Shown here piece after piece: positions 7,807-15,525 of a DNA stretch of 34,432 nt (the stretch's first letter is position 1; each line of letters begins with the position of its first letter). A program made the position numbers and the translations under genes. Origin of the DNA: Candidatus Rifleibacteriota bacterium (GTDB lineage Bacteria > Riflebacteria > Ozemobacteria > Ozemobacterales > Ozemobacteraceae); the NCBI GenBank assembly GCA_029565415.1, contig JAKQOH010000136.1, forward strand, positions 1 to 34,432. Reading direction: 5' to 3'. Below the pieces are notes generated by a model. It ran no database searches. It was not told the DNA's origin and was given only the letters and a program-made list of their open reading frames with translations.

Positions 7807-8811
7807 TCAGAAACGCCCGCGAATCTGGCTATACAGACGGCTCAACACCGGATGCCCGCGCAGCAGGAGCCCGACGGCAAACCGGAACAGGCCGGGTTTT
7901 TTCACGGGGAACCGGTTGATCGCGAACGGGTCGCAGCCCGGAAGATTCGCCCCGGTCGAAGTCGCGAGGGCCGCGGCATAGCCGGCCGACGCGGCCTCGG
8001 CTCTGGAAACGTCATCGTGGGCGCCCCAGGGCCAGCAGAACACGTCGCAGCCCGGCTCGTGCCAGCGTGCGAAATACGCGCGGGACCGGACGAACTCCTC
8101 CCGGATCCGTGCTCGGCGCTCCTCATCGGTCTCGATATCGAACCAGCCGGTGTCGAGCAGTTGGCCCTGGAAAAACGTGCCGTCGGCCGCGGTGAACTTC
8201 GCGGTTCGGGGCTTCCAGGCATTCACCACGAAAGCTGACGATCTGGGGAAAATCGGAAGTTGTTTCAGCTTCGGCCGGTCGGGCCACGCGGTGGGAATCG
8301 CCCAGTGATCGTCGTCATCCGGATAAAAGCCGGTGATGCGCGGTTCCCGGAACACCTGCGCATGGTTCCATCCGTGGGAATGGACATCGACACCGCCGGC
8401 CACCAGTTCATCGAACTCGGATTCCGAAAGAAAATCTCCGGCTTCGCCCGCGTGTGCGGCTTTCTGCGCCTCGGTGAACGGGCGCATCTGTGGAGCGGGC
8501 GGCACGATGTCGGGACGGACGACGGTCGCCGTGGCGAACACCGTGGCACGGAAGCCAAGGCGGCGGAGGACGGGCAGCGCTTCGGTGAGGTTGTCGCGAA
8601 ACCCGTCGTCGAACGTGATCGCGACGGACCGGTCGGGTGCCGGTGCCGTCCCCGTGACGTGGCCGACCAGTTCGCGCATCGTCAGGGTTTTCCAGCCATG
8701 CCGGGCGAGAAAGGACATCTGCGCATCGAACAGGGCGGTCGGGACGCTGAGATGGATCGGATCGGGCGCACCGACCCGGTGGTAATACAGGACGGGAACG
8801 GCGTTCAGCAT
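7807..8811 (-). CDS. Polysaccharide deacetylase (NodB-type, CE4) protein
   Basis: Protein of 334 aa with the CE4/NodB homology domain: YYHRVG at the N terminus, motif 1 TFDDG at residues 66-70 (metal-binding and catalytic Asp), and motif 2 HGWNH at 146-150 supplying the two metal-binding His. A further conserved CWPWGAHDD segment near residue 260 looks like motif 3. Such enzymes remove N- or O-acetyl groups from surface polysaccharide or peptidoglycan. There is no signal peptide, so it is either cytoplasmic or exported by other means. The ATG overlaps the stop of the glycosyltransferase gene by 7 bp, so the two act together, probably in making or trimming an exopolysaccharide or surface glycan. 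Substrate cannot be told from sequence. Confidence 0.92.
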   Translation of the reverse strand: MLNAVPVLYYHRVGAPDPIHLSVPTALFDAQMSFLARHGWKTLTMRELVGHVTGTAPAPDRSVAITFDDGFRDNLTEALPVLRRLGFRATVFATATVVRPDIVPPAPQMRPFTEAQKAAHAGEAGDFLSESEFDELVAGGVDVHSHGWNHAQVFREPRITGFYPDDDDHWAIPTAWPDRPKLKQLPIFPRSSAFVVNAWKPRTAKFTAADGTFFQGQLLDTGWFDIETDEERRARIREEFVRSRAYFARWHEPGCDVFCWPWGAHDDVSRAEAASAGYAAALATSTGANLPGCDPFAINRFPVKKPGLFRFAVGLLLRGHPVLSRLYSQIRGRF

Positions 8812-9896
8812 GACGTGCCGATTCCCAGTTCCCCGTAGGCGTGGAGGGTGGCTGCGACCATGGCCCCGGCCGAGAAGGCGCGAACCGTCGCCTCGCGTCG
8901 GAGGGCAGCCGCGCGTGGATCCTCCGCCGTTCGCATGGCGAGAAGGGCGCAGGCGAATGATTCGGGGTTTCCGGGCTCGAACAGGCGCAGCGGAACGATG
9001 CCGTTCATCTCGCGGTTCGCCGGGATGGCGGAGGCGACGACGGGAACGCCCATGGCGAGCGACTCCCGCGCGGTACCCGAGAACCCCTCTTCATATGAGG
9101 CATTGATCGAGAAGCGAACGCGGGAAAACAACGCGGGAACGTCTTTTCTATACCCAAGAATATGTATTCTGTCGCGGACGGAAAGGGCTTCCCGTCTGGC
9201 CGGAAGAGCTCCCTTGTCGGTGCCGTGACCGGCGATGACGAGTTGGAGCTCGGGCCATGCCGGCGCCATGCGCTCGAACGCATCGAGCAGCAGGTCATGC
9301 CCCTTGTTGCGACTGTAATTGCCGACGAGAAGGGCGGCGGGCGCCCCTTCGGGGACGGGCCAGGGGCCATCGAGAGGCTCGGGATGGGCCGGAGAGAACC
9401 GCTCGGTGTCGGTCGCCGAGTAGACGACGCGGATACGGCGGTCCGGCACGCCGGTCTCGTTCAGGCGATTGGCGACGGCCCTGCTGACCGCGATGTAGCC
9501 GCGAACGGCGGGGGTGCGGTATTTCACGAGACTGACGGGATTGAAATCCGGCCGGAACAGGACGCGCCGGGTCACGATCAGGCCGCGGAACCGATGGATG
9601 AGCGAGACGAGCGCCCACTGGGTGTGCGCCCAGGCTCGGTGGACGTTCACCACGTCGGGGCAAAACTCCCGGAACGCCCGGCACAACTGCATGATCGAAA
9701 CCGGATGCAGCTCCCCGCGGTAATCATGGGGGGCGACGGCGAGCCCGGCGGCACGTGCGCGGCGTTCGAGTTCGCTGCCCCGCTGGCACAGCAGTCGCAC
9801 GTCATGGCCGAGGCCGGCCTGACCTTGCGCGAGAAGCAGCGCCTGCTGCTGTCCGCCGCTCCAGGAATGCCCTTCGAGGGAGTGGATGATCCGCAT
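8805..9896 (-). CDS. Family 4 (GT-B) glycosyltransferase
   Basis: Protein of 363 aa from ATG 9896. It begins MRIIHSLEGHSWSGGQQQAL, the usual start of a GT-B enzyme with the Gly-rich loop of the acceptor domain. The donor-binding C-terminal domain has LLVGNYSRNKGHDLLLDAF and the nucleotide-sugar motif EEGFSGTARESLAMGVPVVAS, equivalent to the E-x7-E motif of GT4 enzymes. It probably transfers a sugar from an NDP-sugar to a growing glycan at the inner face of the membrane. A longer frame from 9980 or from 9941 exists, but those starts lie upstream of, or inside, the promoter-like sequence. The gene is coupled by a 7-bp overlap to the deacetylase. Donor and acceptor are unknown. Confidence 0.92.
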   Translation of the reverse strand: MRIIHSLEGHSWSGGQQQALLLAQGQAGLGHDVRLLCQRGSELERRARAAGLAVAPHDYRGELHPVSIMQLCRAFREFCPDVVNVHRAWAHTQWALVSLIHRFRGLIVTRRVLFRPDFNPVSLVKYRTPAVRGYIAVSRAVANRLNETGVPDRRIRVVYSATDTERFSPAHPEPLDGPWPVPEGAPAALLVGNYSRNKGHDLLLDAFERMAPAWPELQLVIAGHGTDKGALPARREALSVRDRIHILGYRKDVPALFSRVRFSINASYEEGFSGTARESLAMGVPVVASAIPANREMNGIVPLRLFEPGNPESFACALLAMRTAEDPRAAALRREATVRAFSAGAMVAATLHAYGELGIGTSC

Positions 9897-9904
9897 GGTA
9901 GCAT

Positions 9905-9934
9905 ACTCTATCGGCCCCAGCCGCCCCCTGTCAA
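9905..9934 (-). promoter_or_regulatory. Possible promoter of the glycosyltransferase/deacetylase pair
   Basis: A perfect -35 TTGACA (9934-9929) is followed by an 18-bp spacer and TAGAGT (9910-9905, four of six matches to the -10 consensus). Transcription would begin within about 2-4 nt of the ATG at 9896, so this message too would be nearly leaderless. If translation instead begins at ATG 9941, which has GGAG upstream, the promoter call is wrong. Confidence 0.5.
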
Positions 9935-9965
9935 GATTCATCTCGCTCCGGCGAGAATGGACAAC

Positions 9966-10025
9966 GAACCACAGAGTCACCGAGACACAGAGACAGGTGA
10001 ACGGACCGCAGATCGAGGGCAGATG
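9966..10025 (+). repeat. Left copy of an inverted intergenic repeat (CAGAG/GCAGAT family)
   Basis: A 60-bp low-complexity block made of CAGAG-type units followed by GCAGAT units. Its first 26 bp (from 9968) match the reverse complement of the right copy at 10877-10936 in 21 positions, and both copies then carry CCGCAGAT and a second GCAGAT. Similar blocks are common between genes in environmental bacterial genomes. No protein is encoded here. Confidence 0.65.
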
Positions 10026-10142
10026 TGCTCCTCAACGCGTGGTGGCTTTTATGGGAGTAACCCGTTGGTGAATCGCGCCTTCCCTGGAGAATATCCGTCG
10101 GGTTGTACGGTCAGGGGAATGTGTGATACCTTGTCTGGTGCC

Positions 10143-10844
10143 ATGAAACGACACGTGTTGCTTCTGATTCTCATGCTTTCCTGTATGACGCTCCCGTTCG
10201 CGGCCGGCTGCGGCGGGAAGAACGGCGAAGCGATCTCGGACGGCCCCTTCCGAGCCGGGATCGTCCCCGTTCGCATCACCCGCTCGAGCGGCATGCAGGA
10301 CGGCATCTTCGGCTACGCCGGCGGAAGCGGCGTCACCGGCGGCTGGATCGAACGTCCCGAAGGAACCAAGCTGCTGAACTCAGATTTATATTTCGACGCT
10401 CCGAAAAACCAGTATCAAACAACATTATATAAAAACCAGAATTCCTTCGTTTCTGGTGATTATTTTTTGAAATATACCCTTGGTGGCGAAACGAAAAGCA
10501 TTCCATATCCAGGCCTCTCATGGACACTCCTGCACACGACGTGGAATGATCATCCTCCAAGATATGACTATGATGCCTCGAGTCATATGTTGCGAATAAT
10601 ATTTGATCAGATATTATCAACTGGCAAAGTAAAATATTATATGCGCCTCAGCCGTGAAGGCACCAATTTTATTCTTTATGAAAGTATTCCACAGGAAAAC
10701 ACCGTTCAGTTGAACGAAATTGTTTCCTACGGCTCGAGCTCCTATCCAGAAGAGTATGAGATTCAGTTATTTGCGGATGTATACGAGAACGACGTGCTCA
10801 AAAACCGGTACATCCATCTGTTCACGAACGTCACCCTGAACTGA
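10143..10844 (+). CDS. Hypothetical lipoprotein, AT-rich mature region
   Basis: Protein of 233 aa on the plus strand, opposite to nearly all neighbours. It starts with MKRHVLLLILMLSCMTL and has a lipobox-like AAGC near residues 21-24, so it is probably a lipid-anchored envelope protein. I recognise no domain in the mature part, which is rich in Tyr, Asn and Ser and looks beta-stranded. The signal region is strongly GC-rich (10201-10260 is 75% GC by hand count), while 10381-10680 is about 38%, very unlike every neighbour. No convincing Shine-Dalgarno precedes the ATG. The frame extends far upstream, but that part lies antisense to the glycosyltransferase. The gene sits between two inverted copies of a 60-bp repeat and is followed by a 20-bp palindrome, which suggests acquisition by transfer. 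Confidence 0.75.
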   Translation: MKRHVLLLILMLSCMTLPFAAGCGGKNGEAISDGPFRAGIVPVRITRSSGMQDGIFGYAGGSGVTGGWIERPEGTKLLNSDLYFDAPKNQYQTTLYKNQNSFVSGDYFLKYTLGGETKSIPYPGLSWTLLHTTWNDHPPRYDYDASSHMLRIIFDQILSTGKVKYYMRLSREGTNFILYESIPQENTVQLNEIVSYGSSSYPEEYEIQLFADVYENDVLKNRYIHLFTNVTLN

Positions 10845-10848
10845 TCCC

Positions 10849-10868
10849 GGGCGCATCTCGATGCGCCC
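10849..10868. repeat. 20-bp REP-like palindrome between convergent genes
   Basis: GGGCGCATC-TC-GATGCGCCC, a stem of 9 bp with a 2-nt centre, followed by CCTAC-type sequence. It matches, position for position apart from compensating changes, the palindrome at 33780-33799. It starts 5 bp after the lipoprotein gene's stop and could act as a transcription barrier between the convergent genes, but it has no U-run. Confidence 0.7.
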
Positions 10869-10876
10869 CTACAGGC

Positions 10877-10936
10877 GATCTGCGTTATCTGCGGATTGGT
10901 GTCTTTCTCTGCGTCTCTGCGCCTCTGCGGTGAACC
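10877..10936 (-). repeat. Right copy of the inverted intergenic repeat
   Basis: A 60-bp block with ATCTGCG units followed by four CTCTGCG-type units, in the opposite orientation to the copy at 9966-10025. The two copies enclose the AT-rich lipoprotein gene and lie about 0.85 kb apart. It occupies most of the gap between the lipoprotein gene and the FecR-like gene. Confidence 0.65.
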
Positions 10937-10944
10937 GTCTCCGG

Positions 10945-11517
10945 TTATTTGTCCCAATACCAGGCGAAATACAGATCGTCGGTGGTCGTGTACGGCGATG
11001 AGAGGGCCGATTCCGTCGCGGCGCACTCCTCTTTTTTTCCGAGGGTCCGACGGGTGTCTCCGGGGCCGGTGATATCGGCCGAACCCCGCAACACGGCGAT
11101 ACGCACCACGTGGCTGGCGACCTTGACGACATACAGGCCGCTCCGGCATTCGGCGCGAGCGAAGGGCGTGATCAGAACGTGGATGGGGGCTGTATCCGAG
11201 GCATCATCGAACCGGAAGCCGGCCAATCCTGACGTGACTTCCCAGGCATGCTCATCGGGGTGCCGCAGCCGTGTGTCTTCACGAAGCCGGACCTGTGAGG
11301 AGCCGGGGCCGGAAATCCGCGTCTGACCGTCCGTTCCGGTTTCGAGGCGGTCTCCGGCCAGCAACACGGTGCCGGATGCGCTCGTCGTGATGCTGCCCGT
11401 CGATGTGGCAACACGCCATTCCCCACCTGGAATCACCTGTCCGCTTGCCGGCACCGCCCAGGCGAGAACGAGTGCCAGGGCTGCGCCGACAAGCGGAGAA
11501 TCGAAGCGTCGATGCAT
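10945..11517 (-). CDS. Secreted FecR-like domain protein
   Basis: Protein of 190 aa with a signal peptide (about residues 1-26, ending PASGQ). A FecR-type domain follows: WRVATSTGSITTSASGTVLLAGDRLETGTDGQTRISGPGSSQVRLREDTRL in outline, with the characteristic GD-L-TG-DG pattern. There is no membrane helix and no sigma-binding N-terminal part, so it is not a complete FecR anti-sigma regulator; it is a free-standing periplasmic or secreted version, a type whose role is unknown. It begins on the base next to the stop of the beta-propeller gene, so the two are co-translated. Nothing obviously terminator-like follows; the intergenic repeat does. Confidence 0.8.
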   Translation of the reverse strand: MHRRFDSPLVGAALALVLAWAVPASGQVIPGGEWRVATSTGSITTSASGTVLLAGDRLETGTDGQTRISGPGSSQVRLREDTRLRHPDEHAWEVTSGLAGFRFDDASDTAPIHVLITPFARAECRSGLYVVKVASHVVRIAVLRGSADITGPGDTRRTLGKKEECAATESALSSPYTTTDDLYFAWYWDK

Positions 11518-13842
11518 TTACTCGGGCTTTTTGATCCTGTACAGGTGCACCGACCGGTCTTCCCCGTCACCGATCGCGACGATTCCGTCGGCACGAACCG
11601 CCACGGATGTCGGAATCCACTGACGGCCGCCGGCAGCGGGCTGAATCGACATCAACGTCCGACCCGAGGGATCGAACCGCATCACGCGATGGCCTTCCCC
11701 GTCGGCCACCCACGGACAGCCCCAGGGGTCGATTTCGAGCGCAAGGGGCTCTTTCGCCCCGGTCAGGAATGATCCGAGAGGCTTGCCGTCTCGCGAAAAC
11801 TTCTGGATGCGGCCGCTCTTGCCCTCGAGGACCCAAACGACGTCGTTCCGGATGCGGATGCCGACCGGCTCCATCAGGTATCCGTCGAGCTCGCCCTTCT
11901 TCCCGAATCCGCCGCGGTACACGCCGTCGAGGCCGAACCGCAGAATCTTGGTGTTCCCGCGGTCCGTGACCCAGACCTCGTCGCCATCGACGCAGACGCC
12001 GTGAGGCAGATCGAGCTGGCCGTTTTTCGTGCCCCAGGTGCCGATATCGCGCAGGAAGCTTCCCTGGAGATCATACTGGTGCACGGTGTGGGCCGAGGTG
12101 TCGGAGACGAAGATGCCGGCCGTGGCAACGGTGATTTCGATCGGCAGACCGAGCATGCCGGGGCCTTTTCCCTTCTTGCCGAGCGACGTGAGAAGCTGGC
12201 CGTCGTCAAGGAAGCGGAGCAGCCGGCGGTTCTGGCTGTCGACGACCCAGAGGGTGCCGTCGGGAGACCAGGTCAGGCCTTTCGGCCAGCTGAACGCGTC
12301 GTTCTGGCTCCCCTCGCCTGCCGCAAACTTCTTCAGCACCACGAGTGTGGCGGTCGGGCCCGGATCGGGAACGGGTATGATCGGGGGGAGAGCCGGTATC
12401 GCAAGCGTCGGGCGTGTCGGGGCCATCGTGGATGCGGCGGCGGGCGGTTCCGGGATGGGCGCCGGCGGCGTGGCCGGAGCCGCAGGATGTTCGATCGGAG
12501 CGGCGGCAGAGGCGGCAATCGGGAGCGGGAGCGGCTCCGTGAAGGTCGAAACGGAAACGCTGGTCGTGCGCGTGGCAACGATCGGTGCAGATCCCGATGC
12601 CGGGGTGGGAACCGTCACGGAGCTGGTCGTGAGCGTCGTTTTCATCACATCGACCGGGGCCTCGACCCCGGAAATACGTGCCTGGATCAGAGCTTCGAGG
12701 GGCTGAGACGGATCGCCCGCCGCTTCCCGGGGTATCATGACCGAAAACCGCCAGGGCTGGCCGCGATACTCGATCCCGTTGATGTTGCCGAAAGGCGGCA
12801 GGGAGGCATTCACGTCGAGGCCGATCCGTTCGATTCCGCCGCTTCGCACGACGATGCGGGTGTGGTCGAGCCGGACCACCTGGCCGTCCTCGCCGGGCAT
12901 CAGTTCGGGAACCGGCGGCCAGGTGATCTCGAGCCGCGCGTTCTGCTCCGTATCGCGCGTGAGGGACATCCGCACTTCCGGGAACGTCGCGAAGGAGAAC
13001 GTGGCCAGAGCGGCTTTGGTGATCGGATCGCGGGCTCGGATGTGATACACGGCACCGTTCGTCAGGCCTACCGGGATGAACCGGATGCCTTCGGGACCCG
13101 ACGGGAAATACTGGCCCGGCGCAGGCTGCTCCGAACCGCGGGCGTCGAGGAGAAACACGTTCATGGCCTCACCGAGCGCAAGACCCGACGGAATTTCACG
13201 GCCAAGGCGGATTTCGACGGGCTTGAAGGGATCCGCGTAACTGCCGGCGGCCGGCAGCACGAGAACGGGCGCGGCGCCGGCATGAGGCGCGGGAGCTGGG
13301 TGGGCGTTCATCGCAGGCGCCGTCTGGGGGGGCGTGGCCGGTTGCGGAACGGAAACCGCCGGGACCGGAGAGGCCGAGGCTGCCGGCGGGGGTTCTACGG
13401 CGGGCGGCTGCAGGAGCGGCGGGGCGCTCTGGGTGATCTGGATCGCGTTGGATGCCGGCGTTGCCGGGATGGCACCGGTGTCGAGAACGCGCAGCGTGAA
13501 TCCGATTTCCCCCTTCGCGCCTGCGACCGGCTTCACCTTGACTTCGTAGATTCCGGGCTCGACGAGGTCGATCGGTCCAAGCCCCTGGTCGTTCCGGAAC
13601 GCGATGCGGGTGTCGGAGGTCAGAATGAGCTCGACGGTCCGGACCGTGTCGATCGGGTTGCCCTGCCTGTCGACGAGAGCGAACGTCACCTGTCGGGGTT
13701 TGTCCACCAGCATGTAGTTGCTGATCGCGGCTTCCGGCGGTCGGTCTTCCGGAAACATGCCCGTGTATTCATACCAGGGGGCGGCAAACGTGGATGTAGC
13801 AAACGAGAAGAGAAGAACCAGAGCTGCAGACAGGCGTTTCAT
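11518..13842 (-). CDS. Secreted NHL-repeat beta-propeller protein with Pro/Ala-rich linkers
   Basis: Protein of 774 aa from ATG 13842, chosen because GGAG lies 9 nt upstream and MKRLSAALVLLFSFATSTFA is a good signal peptide; ATGs at 13851 and 13857 are also possible. Order: an Ig-like or invasin-like N-terminal part (to about residue 135), a Pro/Ala-rich linker, two beta-rich segments (about 205-400), a second Pro-rich linker (about 410-490), then a six-bladed NHL propeller (about 500-774). The blades repeat the pattern P-G-h-DG-hWV-D--N-RhhRF. Such propellers bind proteins or glycans. The gene follows the TPR protein gene after a 78-bp gap and joins directly to the FecR-like gene. It probably acts in the periplasm or on the surface as a binding or scaffold protein. 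Confidence 0.85.
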   Translation of the reverse strand: MKRLSAALVLLFSFATSTFAAPWYEYTGMFPEDRPPEAAISNYMLVDKPRQVTFALVDRQGNPIDTVRTVELILTSDTRIAFRNDQGLGPIDLVEPGIYEVKVKPVAGAKGEIGFTLRVLDTGAIPATPASNAIQITQSAPPLLQPPAVEPPPAASASPVPAVSVPQPATPPQTAPAMNAHPAPAPHAGAAPVLVLPAAGSYADPFKPVEIRLGREIPSGLALGEAMNVFLLDARGSEQPAPGQYFPSGPEGIRFIPVGLTNGAVYHIRARDPITKAALATFSFATFPEVRMSLTRDTEQNARLEITWPPVPELMPGEDGQVVRLDHTRIVVRSGGIERIGLDVNASLPPFGNINGIEYRGQPWRFSVMIPREAAGDPSQPLEALIQARISGVEAPVDVMKTTLTTSSVTVPTPASGSAPIVATRTTSVSVSTFTEPLPLPIAASAAAPIEHPAAPATPPAPIPEPPAAASTMAPTRPTLAIPALPPIIPVPDPGPTATLVVLKKFAAGEGSQNDAFSWPKGLTWSPDGTLWVVDSQNRRLLRFLDDGQLLTSLGKKGKGPGMLGLPIEITVATAGIFVSDTSAHTVHQYDLQGSFLRDIGTWGTKNGQLDLPHGVCVDGDEVWVTDRGNTKILRFGLDGVYRGGFGKKGELDGYLMEPVGIRIRNDVVWVLEGKSGRIQKFSRDGKPLGSFLTGAKEPLALEIDPWGCPWVADGEGHRVMRFDPSGRTLMSIQPAAGGRQWIPTSVAVRADGIVAIGDGEDRSVHLYRIKKPE

Positions 13843-13920
13843 CGTTTTCATCTCCATCGATCAGACTGGACAACCCGATGCGTCAACGGTTTCGCGAACG
13901 ATCGGATTGCCGATCCCCGA

Positions 13921-15525
13921 TCAACGCAGCCAGACCGAGTTCGGATAATATGTCCGGAGGATTTTCCAGACCGACTGAGCCTCGATGTAGCTGCGATGGC
14001 TCTGATACAGATCCGCGAGAAGGGCGAGGGCGTGCTGGGCACGCAGAGAATCGGGCCGGCCCGTCAGGTAGGAGAGCAGCTGGTCGACGGCCTTGGTGGG
14101 GAACATGTCCTGGAGGGCGAGAGCCATCAGAAGCTTGCGATCCTGGTCGCTCGTCATCAGGAAGAACGGCCGCAGGATGTCCTGCATCATTTTCTTCTCC
14201 CTGCCGGAGACGGCCTCCCCGGCCTTTTCGATGTGTGCCCAGGAGTTCATCCGGTTGTCGGCGAGAGCGAGATAGACGGCCTGCATGGGAAGCCCGCGAA
14301 CCGCCCGGCTGCTCCGGAAGGTATCAAGCAGGTCGGAGAGATCATCCTTTGCCCCGATATACCCGGCATTGATCGCTTCCAGTTCCTGGAGAAGCCCCTG
14401 GGTGATGACCGGCAGAACGCCGTTGTCATAGGGCAGCAGGGTTTTGTGATCGATCAGGATGCTGCGGAGAGCGGTTCTGAACTCAGCCTTGTCGAGGTTT
14501 GCGGGCGTCAGCTTCTCGAGATACTCTTCGATCTGACGCCTCGCGGCCCATTCGGGAATCGCGCGCAGACCGTCGAGATACGTCCGGGCGCGGGGTTCGT
14601 CGCGCAGTTCATACCGACAGACGGCCGCAGCCTGGAGCAGAGCACGACCGCGCAGTTCGGGTTCGGCCTCGGGGAAATCGCGCAACAGGGCGGTGAGCCG
14701 CTCGAGCCGCTGGTTCGGAGCGAGGTGATGGCGGTGTTCACGAACGGTGCCGAGGAACGAAACCTCGACCCGGTGAAAAGCCGGCTGCTGCCGATCGAGC
14801 CGCTGGATCAGCTCGAGGGTGGCTTCGGGGGCCGCGGCGCCGAAGTATCCCTCTTCGAGAGACTCCTCGAGCGCACGGACGGCCGAGTCACCGGTGAGAC
14901 GGCCGGCCCGCACCTGCTCGAGTGCCTCGGCAACGAAGGCGGATCCCTTCTCGAAGCGCTTGCGGTCGCGGCGAACCCGGCGGCTGGCGGGCATGGAATC
15001 GAGCCAGGTCTCGGCAGAGCGGTATTTGTGGGCCGTGAGGTGGCCGTCGAACTGGAGGGTGGAAAGGCGTTTCCCGTGCCGGCTGCCGGGAATCGCGGCG
15101 GCCGAGGCGATCGAAGCTTCGGCTTCGCCGGGCATCCCCTCGGCATACTCGAGTAACGCTTTGCGCAGATACACGTCGGAGAGATACCGGCCCTTGGGAT
15201 AAAGCGCAATATATGTATCAATGGCTATTCTTACTTCGGGGAACAGGTCGGGGTGCAGGCACCGCGTGGCAAGAGCGAGGCCTTCGGCACGTTCCCGGGC
15301 GGAGCATTCAGGCTTCGTCATCGCGAGGGCGGCCTGGAATGCTTTCCGATAGAGGGTGCCGGCCTGGTCGGGGGCCGTCGCGCTGAGTCCCGCGGCCTCC
15401 TTGACGAGGTTCGAAACGCGGAGCGCCTCGGAAGAAGCCGCTGAAGCGGCTGCCGGCTGCCCCATACAGATGGCGGCGGCAAGGACGAGGGCGAGGCCGA
15501 TGGGGGTGTTTGAGATCCTGCTCAT
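13921..15525 (-). CDS. Secreted TPR-like helical-repeat protein
   Basis: Protein of 534 aa with a signal peptide (residues 1-30, ending AAASA) and an alpha-helical body of degenerate TPR-type repeats. Repeat-like helices are seen at about 50-140 (LYRKAFQAALAM, YIALYPKGRYLSDVYLRKALLEYAEG), about 240-330 and about 470-530 (HALALLADLYQSHRSYIEAQSVWKILRTYYPNS). It is probably periplasmic. Its ATG overlaps the engB stop by 4 bp, so it belongs to the lon-engB transcript, an odd company for a secreted protein. I recognise no closer family. A role in envelope assembly or quality control would fit its placement after lon, but this is inference. Confidence 0.78.
   Translation of the reverse strand: MSRISNTPIGLALVLAAAICMGQPAAASAASSEALRVSNLVKEAAGLSATAPDQAGTLYRKAFQAALAMTKPECSARERAEGLALATRCLHPDLFPEVRIAIDTYIALYPKGRYLSDVYLRKALLEYAEGMPGEAEASIASAAAIPGSRHGKRLSTLQFDGHLTAHKYRSAETWLDSMPASRRVRRDRKRFEKGSAFVAEALEQVRAGRLTGDSAVRALEESLEEGYFGAAAPEATLELIQRLDRQQPAFHRVEVSFLGTVREHRHHLAPNQRLERLTALLRDFPEAEPELRGRALLQAAAVCRYELRDEPRARTYLDGLRAIPEWAARRQIEEYLEKLTPANLDKAEFRTALRSILIDHKTLLPYDNGVLPVITQGLLQELEAINAGYIGAKDDLSDLLDTFRSSRAVRGLPMQAVYLALADNRMNSWAHIEKAGEAVSGREKKMMQDILRPFFLMTSDQDRKLLMALALQDMFPTKAVDQLLSYLTGRPDSLRAQHALALLADLYQSHRSYIEAQSVWKILRTYYPNSVWLR

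Noticed and set aside
9162..10142. N-terminal extension of the lipoprotein frame
   Set aside because: It is antisense to the glycosyltransferase and crosses the intergenic repeat; the signal peptide begins at ATG 10143.
9966..10936. Insertion sequence
   Set aside because: No transposase or target duplication is visible; only inverted low-complexity repeats and a lipoprotein gene are present.
13858..13920. Separate promoter for the beta-propeller gene
   Set aside because: A TTGACG is present, but no acceptable -10 lies at 16-18 bp; read-through from the lon operon cannot be excluded.
12001..15156. Open plus-strand frame of 1051 codons
   Set aside because: It runs antisense through the propeller and TPR genes, has no recognisable domain and a low-complexity Arg/Gly-rich composition; long antisense frames are expected at this GC content.
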